The notes under the pieces: model-generated
Told to the model about the DNA's origin: nothing
Database searches by the model: none
What the model saw: only the letters and a program-made list of their open reading frames with translations
Shown here: piece by piece, positions 48,241 to 58,328 of the stretch
Position numbering within the stretch: the first letter of the stretch is position 1
Layout: the number at the start of each line of letters is the position of its first letter
Assembly: GCA_914767715.1 (NCBI GenBank)
Contig: OU612068.1
Coordinates: forward strand, 11,842,001-11,906,000
DNA from: Membranipora membranacea
Taxonomy: Eukaryota > Bryozoa > Gymnolaemata > Cheilostomatida > Membraniporidae
DNA: 64,000 nucleotides
Reading direction: 5' to 3'
Program-made: the position numbers and the translations under genes

Positions 48241-48900
48241 TTACAAAGTGAAGGCTGTGTCTTTGTCTTGACCACATTTTGGGCAGTCTATTTCATATGT
48301 TAGCTTTAGGTGTACCTTGAATGGCCCGTGACCAGTTACAACTGATACGAGGTTATTGATCTCTGAGCGTCCAAAGCAGAGGAGCCCAGTTTTAAATCTA
48401 AGATTCAGTTCACTAATGAATGACTTTGTCTGATTACGATGTTTACAATTTCTCCAATAAATATTTTTCGGATCCATCACCAACTCTTTGATTCCCTTCT
48501 TTATGACTGATTGGGTTATTGGGAGTGCTGGTGCTGGACCATAAAAGTCACGGGCAGAACCAGCATTTGCAAGTCAGTCCGCTTGTTCATTTCCATCAAG
48601 GAGTCTTTAACTCCTTGTTTCCATAGATGCCAATGTGTCCTGGTCTGGTATCCAAATGACCTTGATATTATTTCCATATCCAAGTAATTTTAGCATGTTT
48701 CGGCATTCTAAGACTATTTTTGAAGTTTAATTTAAGCGCATGGATTGCAGCCTGGCTATCAATATATATGGAAATATTCAGCCCTTCTATAATTGAGCAG
48801 TTGTCTCTAACTCCTTGATTTGAGACAGCAGTAATTTCAGCTTGGAATACTGTTATCGTGTTTCCAAGGCATTGAAACTCTTCTATATCTCCTACAAAAG
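48241..48900 (-). pseudogene. Decayed LINE remnant: RNase H domain and C-terminal end
   Basis: Minus-strand frames 48900 to 48241, with stops and frameshifts, show the order typical of the 3' end of I/Jockey-group non-LTR polyproteins. TVFQAEITAV comes first, then IYIDSQAAIHALK (RNase H core with its Asp), VIWIPG, then a NEQAD-like segment. After these comes an open 80-codon stretch with LVSVVTGHGPFKVHLKL and a DCPKCG knuckle. The order matches the family's DSQAA, WVPGH, LTGHGPL and C..C pattern. The reverse transcriptase and endonuclease parts are not seen nearby. It is dead. Confidence 0.75.
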
Positions 48901-49000
48901 GAGTATTATTACTAGTAATGCATCACATTAGAAAAATAGAAACCCGAATGGGATTGGGAATACATGTACATGGTTAATCTTTTATCCAAAAGCATCTTTA

Positions 49001-49137
49001 AGGTTATGATATCGACATTGACCGATTTGGACATTTTTATATAATATGGCTGGAAAGCTAATCAAATAGAACTAGTGTTTGATTAGCTTTCCAACGATAT
49101 AAAATGTCATAATCGAACAACGTTGGTATCATAACCT
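49001..49137. mobile_element. Full inverted-repeat MITE (AAGGTTATGATA ends)
   Basis: The left arm AGGTTATGATATCGACATTG, then CTGGAAAGCTAATCAAA, mirrors the right arm TTTGATTAGCTTTCCAACG to GGTATCATAACCT around a short centre (TAGAACTAGTG). The whole 137 bp can fold back. No convincing target duplication is visible beyond TA. A half copy is at 30214. Confidence 0.75.
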
Positions 49138-49939
49138 ACATACTCAACCGAATAGCTGCCTTGTGTGCCTTGTGAATGTCATGAAAACGTTTTCTTTTCA
49201 ACCCAGAATAAGGAATAGGTTGTTATCAGTATATCAAAGTCAGTAATGCTAGATACCATGATTAAACAGTTTTGAATGTGCCTTTTCATTCTAGTCACTG
49301 AGAATTTGCTAACCATATAACTTCAACTTATCAGCTATCTATTGATGTATATTACTGAGCCCTTTAGAAAGGATTAGACCCGGCCCTATAAGAAAAACAA
49401 ATTTATAATATATTGGGCTTCACCAGGATGCACCTGATATCGTTTCACCCTCTGTCTGTCTTCCTGATTCACAAGTGATGCTCATAGATCACCAAAAGTC
49501 ACTGTGGAATTTAGTGGAGCGCAAACCATCTGCTGGGAAACAGTAGATGCAACCAGCCGTCTTACTCTTTTGACACATTTTGTGACAACGTATTGAGATT
49601 ATTGCGTTTATGGCTCATCTCCTTTGGTTGATAATACAAGCTAGCTAGCTAGGCCATGAATTAACCTATGTAGCTACAACTCACAAGTATCAATATACTG
49701 GTATAAAAATATAATTATGTTTAAGCTCGTCTTATTAATTCAGGGTTCACTTCTGCTTTCTAGTCTCTCACCAAGGTTTATGATATGAAAAAGCTGTGCT
49801 AGATTCTTGAAACATACATTTGTAATGAGATTGAAGACTTCGTTGGAATGGTTCTAATACTAATGGTGGGAGTTGTGCATCCTCATAACATGAAGGGACA
49901 ACCCTTAGCAATTGCTGTGAAACGTTCATTCAACTTAAT

Positions 49940-50157
49940 ATTGCTCCAGGGAGGGTGGAATAAACTTACTCCTTTCAAACAACATCTATATCAAAGCACT
50001 TTACATCCTATTAATTCTTATTACTTGAGAATTTTTTCTTTTTCTCTCCGCTTAAGTTTTTTCTTTTTTGTTCTGTCACTGCATGAAAAACATTCCTAAA
50101 GATGATGTAGAATGACAATAAAGTATATATAAATATATATACCCTCCCTGGTTGCTC
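49940..50157. mobile_element. 204-bp MITE with CAGGGAGGGT inverted ends
   Basis: The element at 49947-50150 begins CAGGGAGGGT and ends ACCCTCCCTG, an exact 10-bp terminal inverted repeat. The flanks ATTGCTC (49940-49946) and GTTGCTC (50151-50157) match at 6 of 7 positions. The CAGGG-type end is typical of hAT transposons. It is the only longer element here sharing ends and duplication length with the micro-palindromes. Confidence 0.75.
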
Positions 50158-50628
50158 TAAGGAAATATTATGTGTGTATATGGATATCTGTTGGGTGTTA
50201 TTCTAGTGCCGATGTACCCTTCATGTATTTGTACTGTGTGACAAGTTGTGTTCTAAGATCTGATAATTAGTGTGGAAGAGTGCTTGTGAGTTGGATCATG
50301 CGATAGTGAGATGGAAATAAGGGAAAGAGCGAGCTGTTGTTTATGCTTCTATTATTCTCTATTCCAAGAAACTCAACTGACAGTAACATCAATTGTGGCA
50401 AAAATAAACATTAATGACAAATCATCTATTAATTAGAAATGCTGGCTGTCTGATCTTGGATTAAAAGGGAATTGTTGCCTAGCAATATCTCATCAAGACC
50501 AGTATAAAAATGTCAATGTGGTTACATTTTATGTAAGCAAAAAGAATAATGTGCGATCATTCCAGAAATCAATCACACATTGATAACCATTACTACAATA
50601 ATAAAGTAAAATGGTTTGTGGATTTAGA

Positions 50629-50670
50629 TAATAACCAGAGACTATAGATATCTATAGTCTCTGTAATAAC
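50629..50670. mobile_element. Micro-palindrome element (28 bp, perfect) with exact 7-bp duplication
   Basis: The element at 50636-50663 is an unbroken palindrome, CAGAGACTATAGAT joined to ATCTATAGTCTCTG. Exact direct repeats TAATAAC flank it (50629-50635 and 50664-50670). It lies in the spacer 0.8 kb upstream of the ACP-C start. Confidence 0.85.
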
Positions 50671-51485
50671 TACATTTCGTTCAGTGTGTATCAGTCCTTA
50701 AACCAGAGGACAATTTGTGTCTGCAACATAATTACCAATTACTGAACACACAACAACGTATATCACTTTGAATTAGTGGGTAAGTACTTCGCTTATTTAT
50801 AGACACCAACAATTACAGATTAACAATAAAATATGTGATTCAGCAGCATTTTATATAATAATATATGTAATCGTAGACAAAACACACCTGTCTGTGCACA
50901 AAATCATCATGGATTGAGTGGACCTACTATCTGACCATGACATGTAACTGAATGGTGGTAGAATCGAATTGCTCCTTTTTGATTGGACCAAAAGTCCAAT
51001 AAAACTACAGCCTGCCAAAACTTACCAAATATGTTGCCTGATTAAATCACTGACACTGTCACATAGATAATATACTGATACGAATACCTGCTGAATAGAC
51101 ATAGTATTTAACCACTGACCGTTTTAGTGCTCAATTGAGAACCTTTTCACCTGTTTGTATGCCTTTCATAAGATGTAAAAAAACATAAGCGCATCAGTAA
51201 CAAGTAGCAGAGAGAACATACATACATAGGAGCGCTGAAAAGCTAAGGAGTAATAAGTAAGTAAGTAAAGTTTCTACTAACCGGAAGAATGAGGGGTAGA
51301 ATTTATATTATTAGCTCATATTGCACCTGCTATTGAAAAATAAAGTGTACAATTTTTGCATGTGAATTGTGAATGACATTTCGACTGGATGAATGTACCA
51401 TTTTTCTTCTTTTAAACATCATTTGCAGCTCTTCCAACAAACTCGATCAGAAAGGAGTGTCATCGATTATTGAAGCTTCGTTGGG

Positions 51486-54400
51486 ATGTCTACGCAAAGA
51501 TGGTGCGGTATATTATCGGTTCTATCCTTCCTGGTCTCGCTGTGTTCGGCAGATGAAGAACTAGTAGTTCTAAATGTGGTATGAACTCCATTTGATATAT
51601 TTTCATGAAATGTGTCATGCCTGAAACAGAATTTTGTTTTGCCATCAATCGGTCTGAGATTGGAGAGATACATTTGGTTTTTACCCCATTTTTCCTATAA
51701 TGGTGTATTTTCTTAGGAGCATTATCTAAGAATATAACCAAATGGCTCTTACAGCTTTATTTTCATTCATATTTTTGCAGCTTTTTGTACAAATTTGTAT
51801 GACTTCACTAAATTGTGAGACAAATCTTTCTTCAGTGGTATTCGTACTGTTTCAGATCTATCGTCACGGAGATCGGGCACCAACACGGGAGCTTCCCATA
51901 GACGCATTTAATGAATCACATTGGCAGAATGGTTATGGACAACTTACTGATGTATGTATAAAAATTTATATCCCGGATAACCAAAGCACTACTGATGCTT
52001 CTTCCATTCAGCTCCTCAATATGAGAGACTGTATTATGTTATACATTATATTGATGAAAAGAACCTGTTTGCAATTGCAGTTTGGATTCATTTCATAATT
52101 GGGCATTGGCCATGTTGGAATTAATTATACGTTGGTTGCCGTTTGTCAGTGCACTAGATAGCCCCTCCCTGCCTATCTTTCACACACAATTCAATACCTT
52201 TCTGTGAATTCTGTAATTAATCACTGCCAAGTGCTTACATTCCATTACATCGAACATTAAAGTGCTTGTTGATCAATGGGGGATATAATATTACAGCTTG
52301 GAAAGGCGGAACAGTATCGGCTTGGCCAACACATACGTATTAGCTATGATGAGTCTAACGTTCTCGGAGATGTATTTGACTACCGAAAGGTTAGAAGTTT
52401 AGAACTGCTCTCACAGGACAACCATGTAGTGTTGGGTAAAATCAGCAATACTGTTTACCACTTCTAGCTATTCTTGCTATAGCTAGGGGGGGGGGAAGGG
52501 GGGGAGGGGGAGGCTGGAAGATGAAGTATAAAGGTGATAGGGAAAAACCTTTGAATTTCATGACAGTTACCTCTGTGTACTTGCAGCAAAGGCTGCATTC
52601 ACATTGCTGTTAATTCTAAGATTGTTAATATTTTATTGAACACTCCTTGTATTCGCTAAGTATAGGATCGTGCATCCACGAGCTGAACTGTGAGCAGGCC
52701 TGTAGCTGACTCAAGTTAGCCGTGTCATGGTTCTTCATAAAAATGTGGCCATGTGACAAGGCTAAACTCATCTGACTGATTGATTTTTGGCTATCGCTAA
52801 CACTTGGCGCAATGGGTAAGGCATGGGTCTTTCAATTGAGAGGTCCCGTGTTCGATTCCGGGCGTGTTATGGTTGTGTCAGGAAGAGCATCCGACCTCAA
52901 ATGCTCCTGTGTCCCATCAGGATCCAGTCCGTATACCAGTACTGATACCGAGACAAAAAAAACCAAGCAACATCATGGTTTCTCACATGGTATCACAGGG
53001 TATCGAGGACATGAGTTTTTTTTAACACTGAAGCGTTGCAAGATAAAGGCTGCATGGAACTGCAACAAAATACAAAAATATGGTCAAAGCCTCAAGTTTA
53101 GTACAGTGTGTCATTTAAAGTTTGCACATATGTCTTACAAAATGTCCTTGCCCCAGGCACTCCTATACTTATTGTGGGCATCCGTTAAAAAATCTTTGAC
53201 AAAATGTTTATCATCGTGAAAATTTTCGTAATTATAGTTTGGCACTATAAACTTAACTGTGGATCAACTTGGTTTAATATATTGCTGTATATTTATTTGT
53301 ATGCCAACTGACTTAATCATAACCATTAAATGTTTTAAACTTTGGTTTAAAAGAAGGAATAACAAAATAAAAAACAACAATACAAAACCACATACAATGT
53401 AATCTTATTGTTATTAAGGTTTATGTGAGAAGCTCTGATGTTGACAGATGCTTGATTAGCGCATACAGTAACCTAGCGGGATTATACTCTAGGAACTCAG
53501 ATGTCGCTGCAGACTTTGACCTTCCGTACGAGACATGGCAACCATTTCCTGTACACAGTGTTCCAGAAGATGATGATGAGGTAAGAAGGGAAATCGAGTT
53601 GGAGTAAAAGGAGTAAACTTTTACTCCATGTTCAAATGTTCCCATTGATTTAATTAGCTTAGCTTGTCTCATTCCCAACTTATAGCTTAACAGTATATAC
53701 TGAATATTGCAACACTACAATTTCTGCTGATGCATCATGAAAATTATGTGAGCAGGATTTATATACGAAGAGAGGGGTATGGTGTGTTACATCCGCAACG
53801 TCCCAAATGTTGCAACAGATCGGGTATTTTCAGTTCTTCTTAGTAGTTGAAATGAGCATACACAGAATTGAAAACTCTGTGGGTAGTCGAAAACGAATAC
53901 TCAGTTATTAAAAAGATATAGCTATGGATATTTTTGGCATTTTTTCACATAATTTGACTCATCATATACAAATGATATCATTGTTTCCTCAGAATCTATT
54001 ATTGCTGTCATAAATTCCACAGATTAGGTCACTAATTTCATACATGTCAAGTTTGATGATTTCCAACATCTTTTGAAAGTAAAAGTGCCCGCGAACGTCC
54101 GGGATGAGTGGCGGTTCTGCAGGGCACCAAGTTCTATCAGAGAGTGCCATCTGATTCTTTCATCAACATCTTCATCCGAGAGGCCCCATCTCAGCATGTC
54201 ATCCTTCACTGTGTCCATCCGTCTTCTCTTTGGCCTTTCTCTCTTTCTCTTCCCATGTATCCTCATCTCAGCCACCATTCTAATATCTTCTTCCCTATCT
54301 CTCCTGGGTACATGTCCATACCATCGAAGACGTCTCCTCCTCATACCTTATGTAATCGCTTCAATTTTCGCCTCCTCCCTTATACTCTCATTTGTTACAT

Positions 54401-57400
54401 GGTCTTCCCAGTCTATATCAAAAATGTGCCGTTGCCTTCTCTATCATACTCCTTCATCTCTATCCAAGTTAAAAATTACCATTGAATCATGAAGACAACT
54501 GGGACACACAGGCCAATTATCTCAGATTCAAACAAACAAACAAACAAACAAACAAACAAACAAACAAGGAATTGTTTGTGAGAGTTATCTTCCCAAATTT
54601 CAATGGACTTCATATATATATATATATATATGAAGTCCATTGAAATTATAACAAACAAACAAGGAATTGTTTGTGAGAGTTATCTTCCCAAATTTCAATG
54701 GACTTTATATATATATATATATATGAAGTCCATTGAAATTTGGGAAGATAACTCTCACAAACAATTCCTTGTTTGTTTGTGATATATATATATTTAACTG
54801 TAATTAATGTAATGATATTCTGTCTACTTAGTGTGTTAATAATTCTGGCATCCATATACACAAATATTGTACACTCATATATTTGATGACAAGCCGAAGG
54901 GAAACATGATATCAGAAGTCATAAAGTTGACACGACGCAACACTATTTTATGAATTAGTACATATTTACCAGTAATAATAAGTTTTTATAAGCAAGTGAC
55001 ATCCTATAAGAATGGTATTTCCTGATAATTTATTAGTTGAATTATAATTATATTACAATTTTGATTAAATAGTTAACAGGTTGCCACATTTCGAGGCTAC
55101 CAGGTGTGCGTTTGTGGTTGCCATATACTGACTGTGTCATTGTAATTCTGTAGGTTATTGCGCTAGGAAAGACATGTAATAATGCAAACCTGCTGATTGC
55201 TGCTGACTTGTTTGCCTCAGCAGAGGCTAGGAGTGTAAATGCTGACTATGCTGCATTCTATGACTTCCTCAATGAGAGAACCAATGTGTCCTTTGCTGCG
55301 CCACGTCAACTTCTTGATGCCTTTTTAGTCGGTGACACTTTAAAAGCGGAGGTGAGTTGACTTTAAACTTGCTTGCATCTGCTACATACTAAACTGCGTC
55401 TTCATAGTTTTTTGCAAGATTTTTTAAGTAGTAGAAGTAAGCGCACTAACCGACTGCGCAATCTCACATCCCAAAAAATAATCGGTTGATAGCACTAATT
55501 AGCATGCCCACTTTTCACTATGAGTTTTGTTCTCTCATCCAACAGCACTGTCCTTTCCACCATCGCTACCCTATGCAACACAGTGTATGTGTTAGGGTTA
55601 TTGTAATTAAAGGTTTTTTGGGTCATAATGATAATAATAATGTTGCTGTCCATCTAGGTAGACGATGGCTGCACCGAGGTGCGACACAGGAAGAGGTTTA
55701 TAGTGACGACCAGGTTTCCGAGTCGTTAGTGCCACTTTTCAACCACTGGCAGCTTTAACCCAGCGTGAAGCATAGCGCAACAAGGCCGGAGCTGCAGTGG
55801 TTGATATTATGTATACATACATACATATTATGCAAACAGTCTCATCTCATCTCCTTGAGTTTTGTAATTAATGGCCTGTCTACTTGCAGAAAATTCACAA
55901 CAATGATGAGCTGCCTGTAGAGTGGGCCGGCTATACTAACATCACCTGTAACAACAACCCATACATAGCCTGTGAGAACCGGACAGTATACGATATACTG
56001 AGGAGTATGACAGATCTATTCCTCTCCCTTCTGTACAGAAACCCCTCAATTCACAAATATAAAGGAGGTATGGTACTTGCCTTTTTTTAAAGTACATATT
56101 ATTGACTGCTGTAATCATTTAAAAGAATGTTTTCCATAAGGAGTCAATGATGGTAAAATGAAATAAAATCATAGACTTTTATTATGGGAAAGGGACGAAC
56201 TCATATATTTGCATTATTGAATTATTCACTGCGTTCTATGTAATGATTAATATAAATAGTCAAACGCTAATTTTGTTATGAGAAGTTATTATGATAATGC
56301 GAGAAGAAAATTTTATTTGAAATGTGATTCCAAATAAGTTGTCAATGGCAGTATATGTATCATGGTGTGCTTTTGGTAATAGTACGACTGCCACCAGTTT
56401 TGCAAAATATAGTTTTATAACGTATGATAGTCTAATGGGTCAGTTATGCGTTGAGAAAAGTCTAATGACATTTATTTTTAGGTCCATTGCTAAGAGATGT
56501 AGTCACAAAGCTGGAAGATTTTGCAAGCAAGGACACATCTGTCACATTTAACATGTATTCTGGGGTAAGCTTGAAGTTATTTGATATATTGTACTGCTTG
56601 CAATAGAGCTTATTATGGAATCCAATCAATCTTTGCCATAGCCTAAATATATAAGTATAGTATATATTAGTATGGTCTTTGCCCTAATTTTTAACCCTTT
56701 TTTACATTGCATCTTCACAGGCCAAAGCTGATATGAATTTATTTTCTTATTTCTAGCATGATATAACCGTTGTGGCAGTGCTACAGGCTCTTGGAGTGTA
56801 TGACGATATATCCCCGGAATACGCCGCTGCGGTATTTATTGAACTGTGGGCTTCAAGATCATCAAATCCAGACGAGGAGACAACTTACACTGTCAAGTTC
56901 AAATACAGAAATAAAGCTAACGCTCAGCCCAGTGATCAGCCGGTTGACTTAGCAGTTCGAGGTAAAAATACAGGATCCTAGTTGCAATGTGAATAGGATG
57001 TAGGAGGTAGCTCAGTTGGTAAGAGCGCCTGCCCTCTGATGCGCAAGCGTTGGAGGTCTTGGGTTCGAATCCCGCTGTAGGCTATTGACTACTTGGCTCA
57101 ATTGAAGCACAGGTGTGCTCCGACCTGCCTGCAAACTGGACAGAGACAGACTTGCGATTTTGACCCCCAATAAATAGCTGACTAAGAACTTTATGGGTTA
57201 CGGTAGGAAATCAGATCTGAATAAATTGTCATTATTTGTGAGTCCAGTGAACTGGAGACACGCAATTGACACCCTTTTACTTCTCGCTTGTAAGGTGATT
57301 TCTTTCTTTCTAACTTGATCCTAGGCTGCCCTGATCCCTGCTCTCTGGATGATTTCAAAGCTATGCTAGAGCCGTACAGGATAGATGATTGGGAGGTAGA

Positions 57401-58328
57401 GTGTGGTAACCTTGACCCTGATATACAGACTACAAGTACTGATGGATCTGTTAACAGTGCAGCCCTGATTACTGCAGGTAAGTTCATTTTGTAGCCTGAC
57501 CATATCTAGTGTGTTTGAGCAGCAGAAGCTATCAAAGCCCTTCCCAAAAGCCCTTCCCCGAACCCATCCCCCCGAACCCATTCCCCAAGCCCCTCCCTCT
57601 GAACCCCTTCCCCAAACCCCTTCTCCAAACCATATCCCCGAACCCTTTCCTCTTCCAGGACGACTTGGTAATAATAATAAGTCTATGTGATTTACTCACT
57701 GTCGGTGTAGTATTATTATTACCACTAATATAACTCAATAGATGTCCGAATTACGATGAATTAAAATTATACATTAACAAGTCTCATGATTGAAAACCAT
57801 CTAAAATACTGGTCAGATAGCATCAGCATTCAATTTAGACCTGACTTGCATGAAATGTAATGTGTTACATCACATTGCATGGGTAAAACTGCAGGTCGAA
57901 CAGTACAGCTGACCTCTCAATATAAGTAATTCTTGTTATATCATTATGATCTGTTGGGTCCATCCAGACAATGCCAATGTTCAAATTACTTATTTACTCC
58001 ATAGAAATAATACATGTGGAATGGTGTGTGCAGCGTACTTTATCTAGCAAATTAAATGGAAAACCGAGGGAACACTGAATAGCCATGTCCTTAAATTGAG
58101 CAATTATATGTAAATGCTGCACATCCGACAGGGTAGAAAAATCAACTTTTCCTCTATGTTGTCATGTCAATGTCCCGATCTCTACAGTGTCATCTCATTT
58201 ACATACAGACCTACCTAAGACGGTGATAGATTATACTACCAAATCTGTTCTTTATTTTAGGAATGGTGGTGAAGCTTTCTATTGGTATTGTAGCGGCCGT
58301 CTTAAACCACAGTGGTGGTTTTTGGTGA
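51486..58328 (+). CDS. Histidine acid phosphatase C, complete (10 exons, 442 aa)
   Basis: Third paralogue, closest to ACP-B (first exons MSTQRWCGILS and MSAHRWLLVLC). Exons: 51486-51578, 51856-51951, 52297-52389, 53419-53580, 55154-55351, 55890-56067, 56482-56564, 56757-56961, 57325-57477 and 58261-58328; all phases agree. A signal peptide occupies residues 1-22. All catalytic elements are present: IYRHGDRAP with nucleophile His35, RSSDVDRC, and HDITVVAVL with His302-Asp303. Glycosylation sequons (NVS, NIT, NRT) and CPDPC with a later Cys are kept. After a short acidic/Ser/Thr linker the protein ends in a hydrophobic segment (MVVKLSIGIVAAVL) and a few residues (NHSGGFW), with no basic tail. 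That suits a GPI-anchor signal better than a classical transmembrane helix. It probably acts in lysosomes, in the secretory pathway or on the cell surface. AATAAA at 58582 is a good poly(A) signal candidate. Confidence 0.93.
52487..52513. repeat. G-rich tract in ACP-C intron 3
   Basis: Four G runs separated by AA or A (nine or more G, then eight, then five) lie shortly after exon 3 on the sense strand. A G-quadruplex in the pre-mRNA is possible. Confidence 0.7.
52709..52772. mobile_element. 50-bp element with TTAGCC ends
   Basis: The element at 52716-52765 begins TTAGCCGTGTCATGG and ends CCATGTGACAAGGCTAA. Flanks ACTCAAG and ACTCATC match at 5 of 7 positions. The ends resemble those of the CTAGCC element at 28440, so this is probably the same family. 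Confidence 0.5.
52800..52990 (+). mobile_element. tRNA-derived SINE (first type)
   Basis: A-box-like TGGCGCAATGGGTAAGG and B-box GTTCGATTCC are spaced as in a tRNA but without pairing acceptor arms. A body with GTCAGGAAGAGCATCCGACC follows, then an A-rich end (GACAAAAAAAACC). This GTCAGGAAG...CATCC core recurs, from memory, in SINEs and RTE-type LINE tails of several animals. It lies in ACP-C intron 3. Confidence 0.7.
54030..54485 (-). pseudogene. Fragment of a non-LTR reverse transcriptase C-terminus
   Basis: The minus strand encodes DHVTNESIREEAKI, a stop, then RRRLRWYGHVPRRD and a GKRKRERPKRRRMD segment. These match the signature end of non-LTR polymerases (LRWFGHV followed by GRPKxRWxD). 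The frame is broken and only about 150 codons remain. It lies antisense in ACP-C intron 4. Confidence 0.8.
54531..54780. repeat. CAAA microsatellite and two hairpin units in tandem
   Basis: A (CAAA)n run (54531-54567) precedes two head-to-tail units. Each starts GGAATTGTTTGTGAGAGTTA and leads into ATTTCAATGGACTT, then a TA run. The first unit has a truncated return arm (to about 54647). The second (54651-54779) is a complete palindrome with arms of about 55 bp, ending in a GTTT run complementary to the CAAA run. It lies in ACP-C intron 4. Confidence 0.88.
57001..57165 (+). mobile_element. tRNA-derived SINE (second type), tRNA-like head
   Basis: An intact A box (TAGCTCAGTTGG) with a 4-bp D stem (GCTC/GAGC) and an intact B box (GGTTCGAATCC) are present. 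The 5' and 3' acceptor segments do not pair and the anticodon arm is abnormal, so this is not a working tRNA gene. A unique body follows (GCACAGGTGTGCTCCGACCT, then GCCTGCAAACTGG). Part of that body recurs in reverse orientation at 41180-41255. It is in ACP-C intron 8, on the sense strand. Confidence 0.75.
57538..57656. repeat. C-rich minisatellite in ACP-C intron 9
   Basis: About ten imperfect units of the type CCCTTCCCCGAACCC / CCCCAAACCC lie 60 bp after exon 9. The opposite strand is G-rich. Frames here encode Pro-rich or Gly-rich low complexity and are not genes. Confidence 0.85.

Larger units (their letters stand above)
46307..51485. other. Repeat-rich 5.2 kb spacer before ACP-C
   Basis: No host gene is recognisable here. 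Contents in order: a diverged duplication (46365-47060), a 73-bp MITE with 9-bp target duplication (46607-46679), a decayed LINE RNase H region (48241-48900, minus), an inverted-repeat element (49001-49137), a 204-bp MITE (49947-50150) and a 28-bp micro-palindrome (50636-50663). An acceptor (atttgcag) ending at 51427 indicates a spliced ACP-C 5' UTR. Confidence 0.6.

Noticed and set aside
52812-53219. A 135-codon plus-strand gene in ACP-C intron 3
   Set aside because: It starts inside the tRNA-derived SINE and runs through its body; no protein family is recognisable.
57001-57075. A functional tRNA gene
   Set aside because: A and B boxes and the D stem are good, but the acceptor arms do not pair, the anticodon arm is too long, and the following body recurs elsewhere; this is a SINE head.
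57509-57738. Proline-rich and glycine-rich proteins on either strand
   Set aside because: Both frames are translations of the C-rich minisatellite inside ACP-C intron 9.
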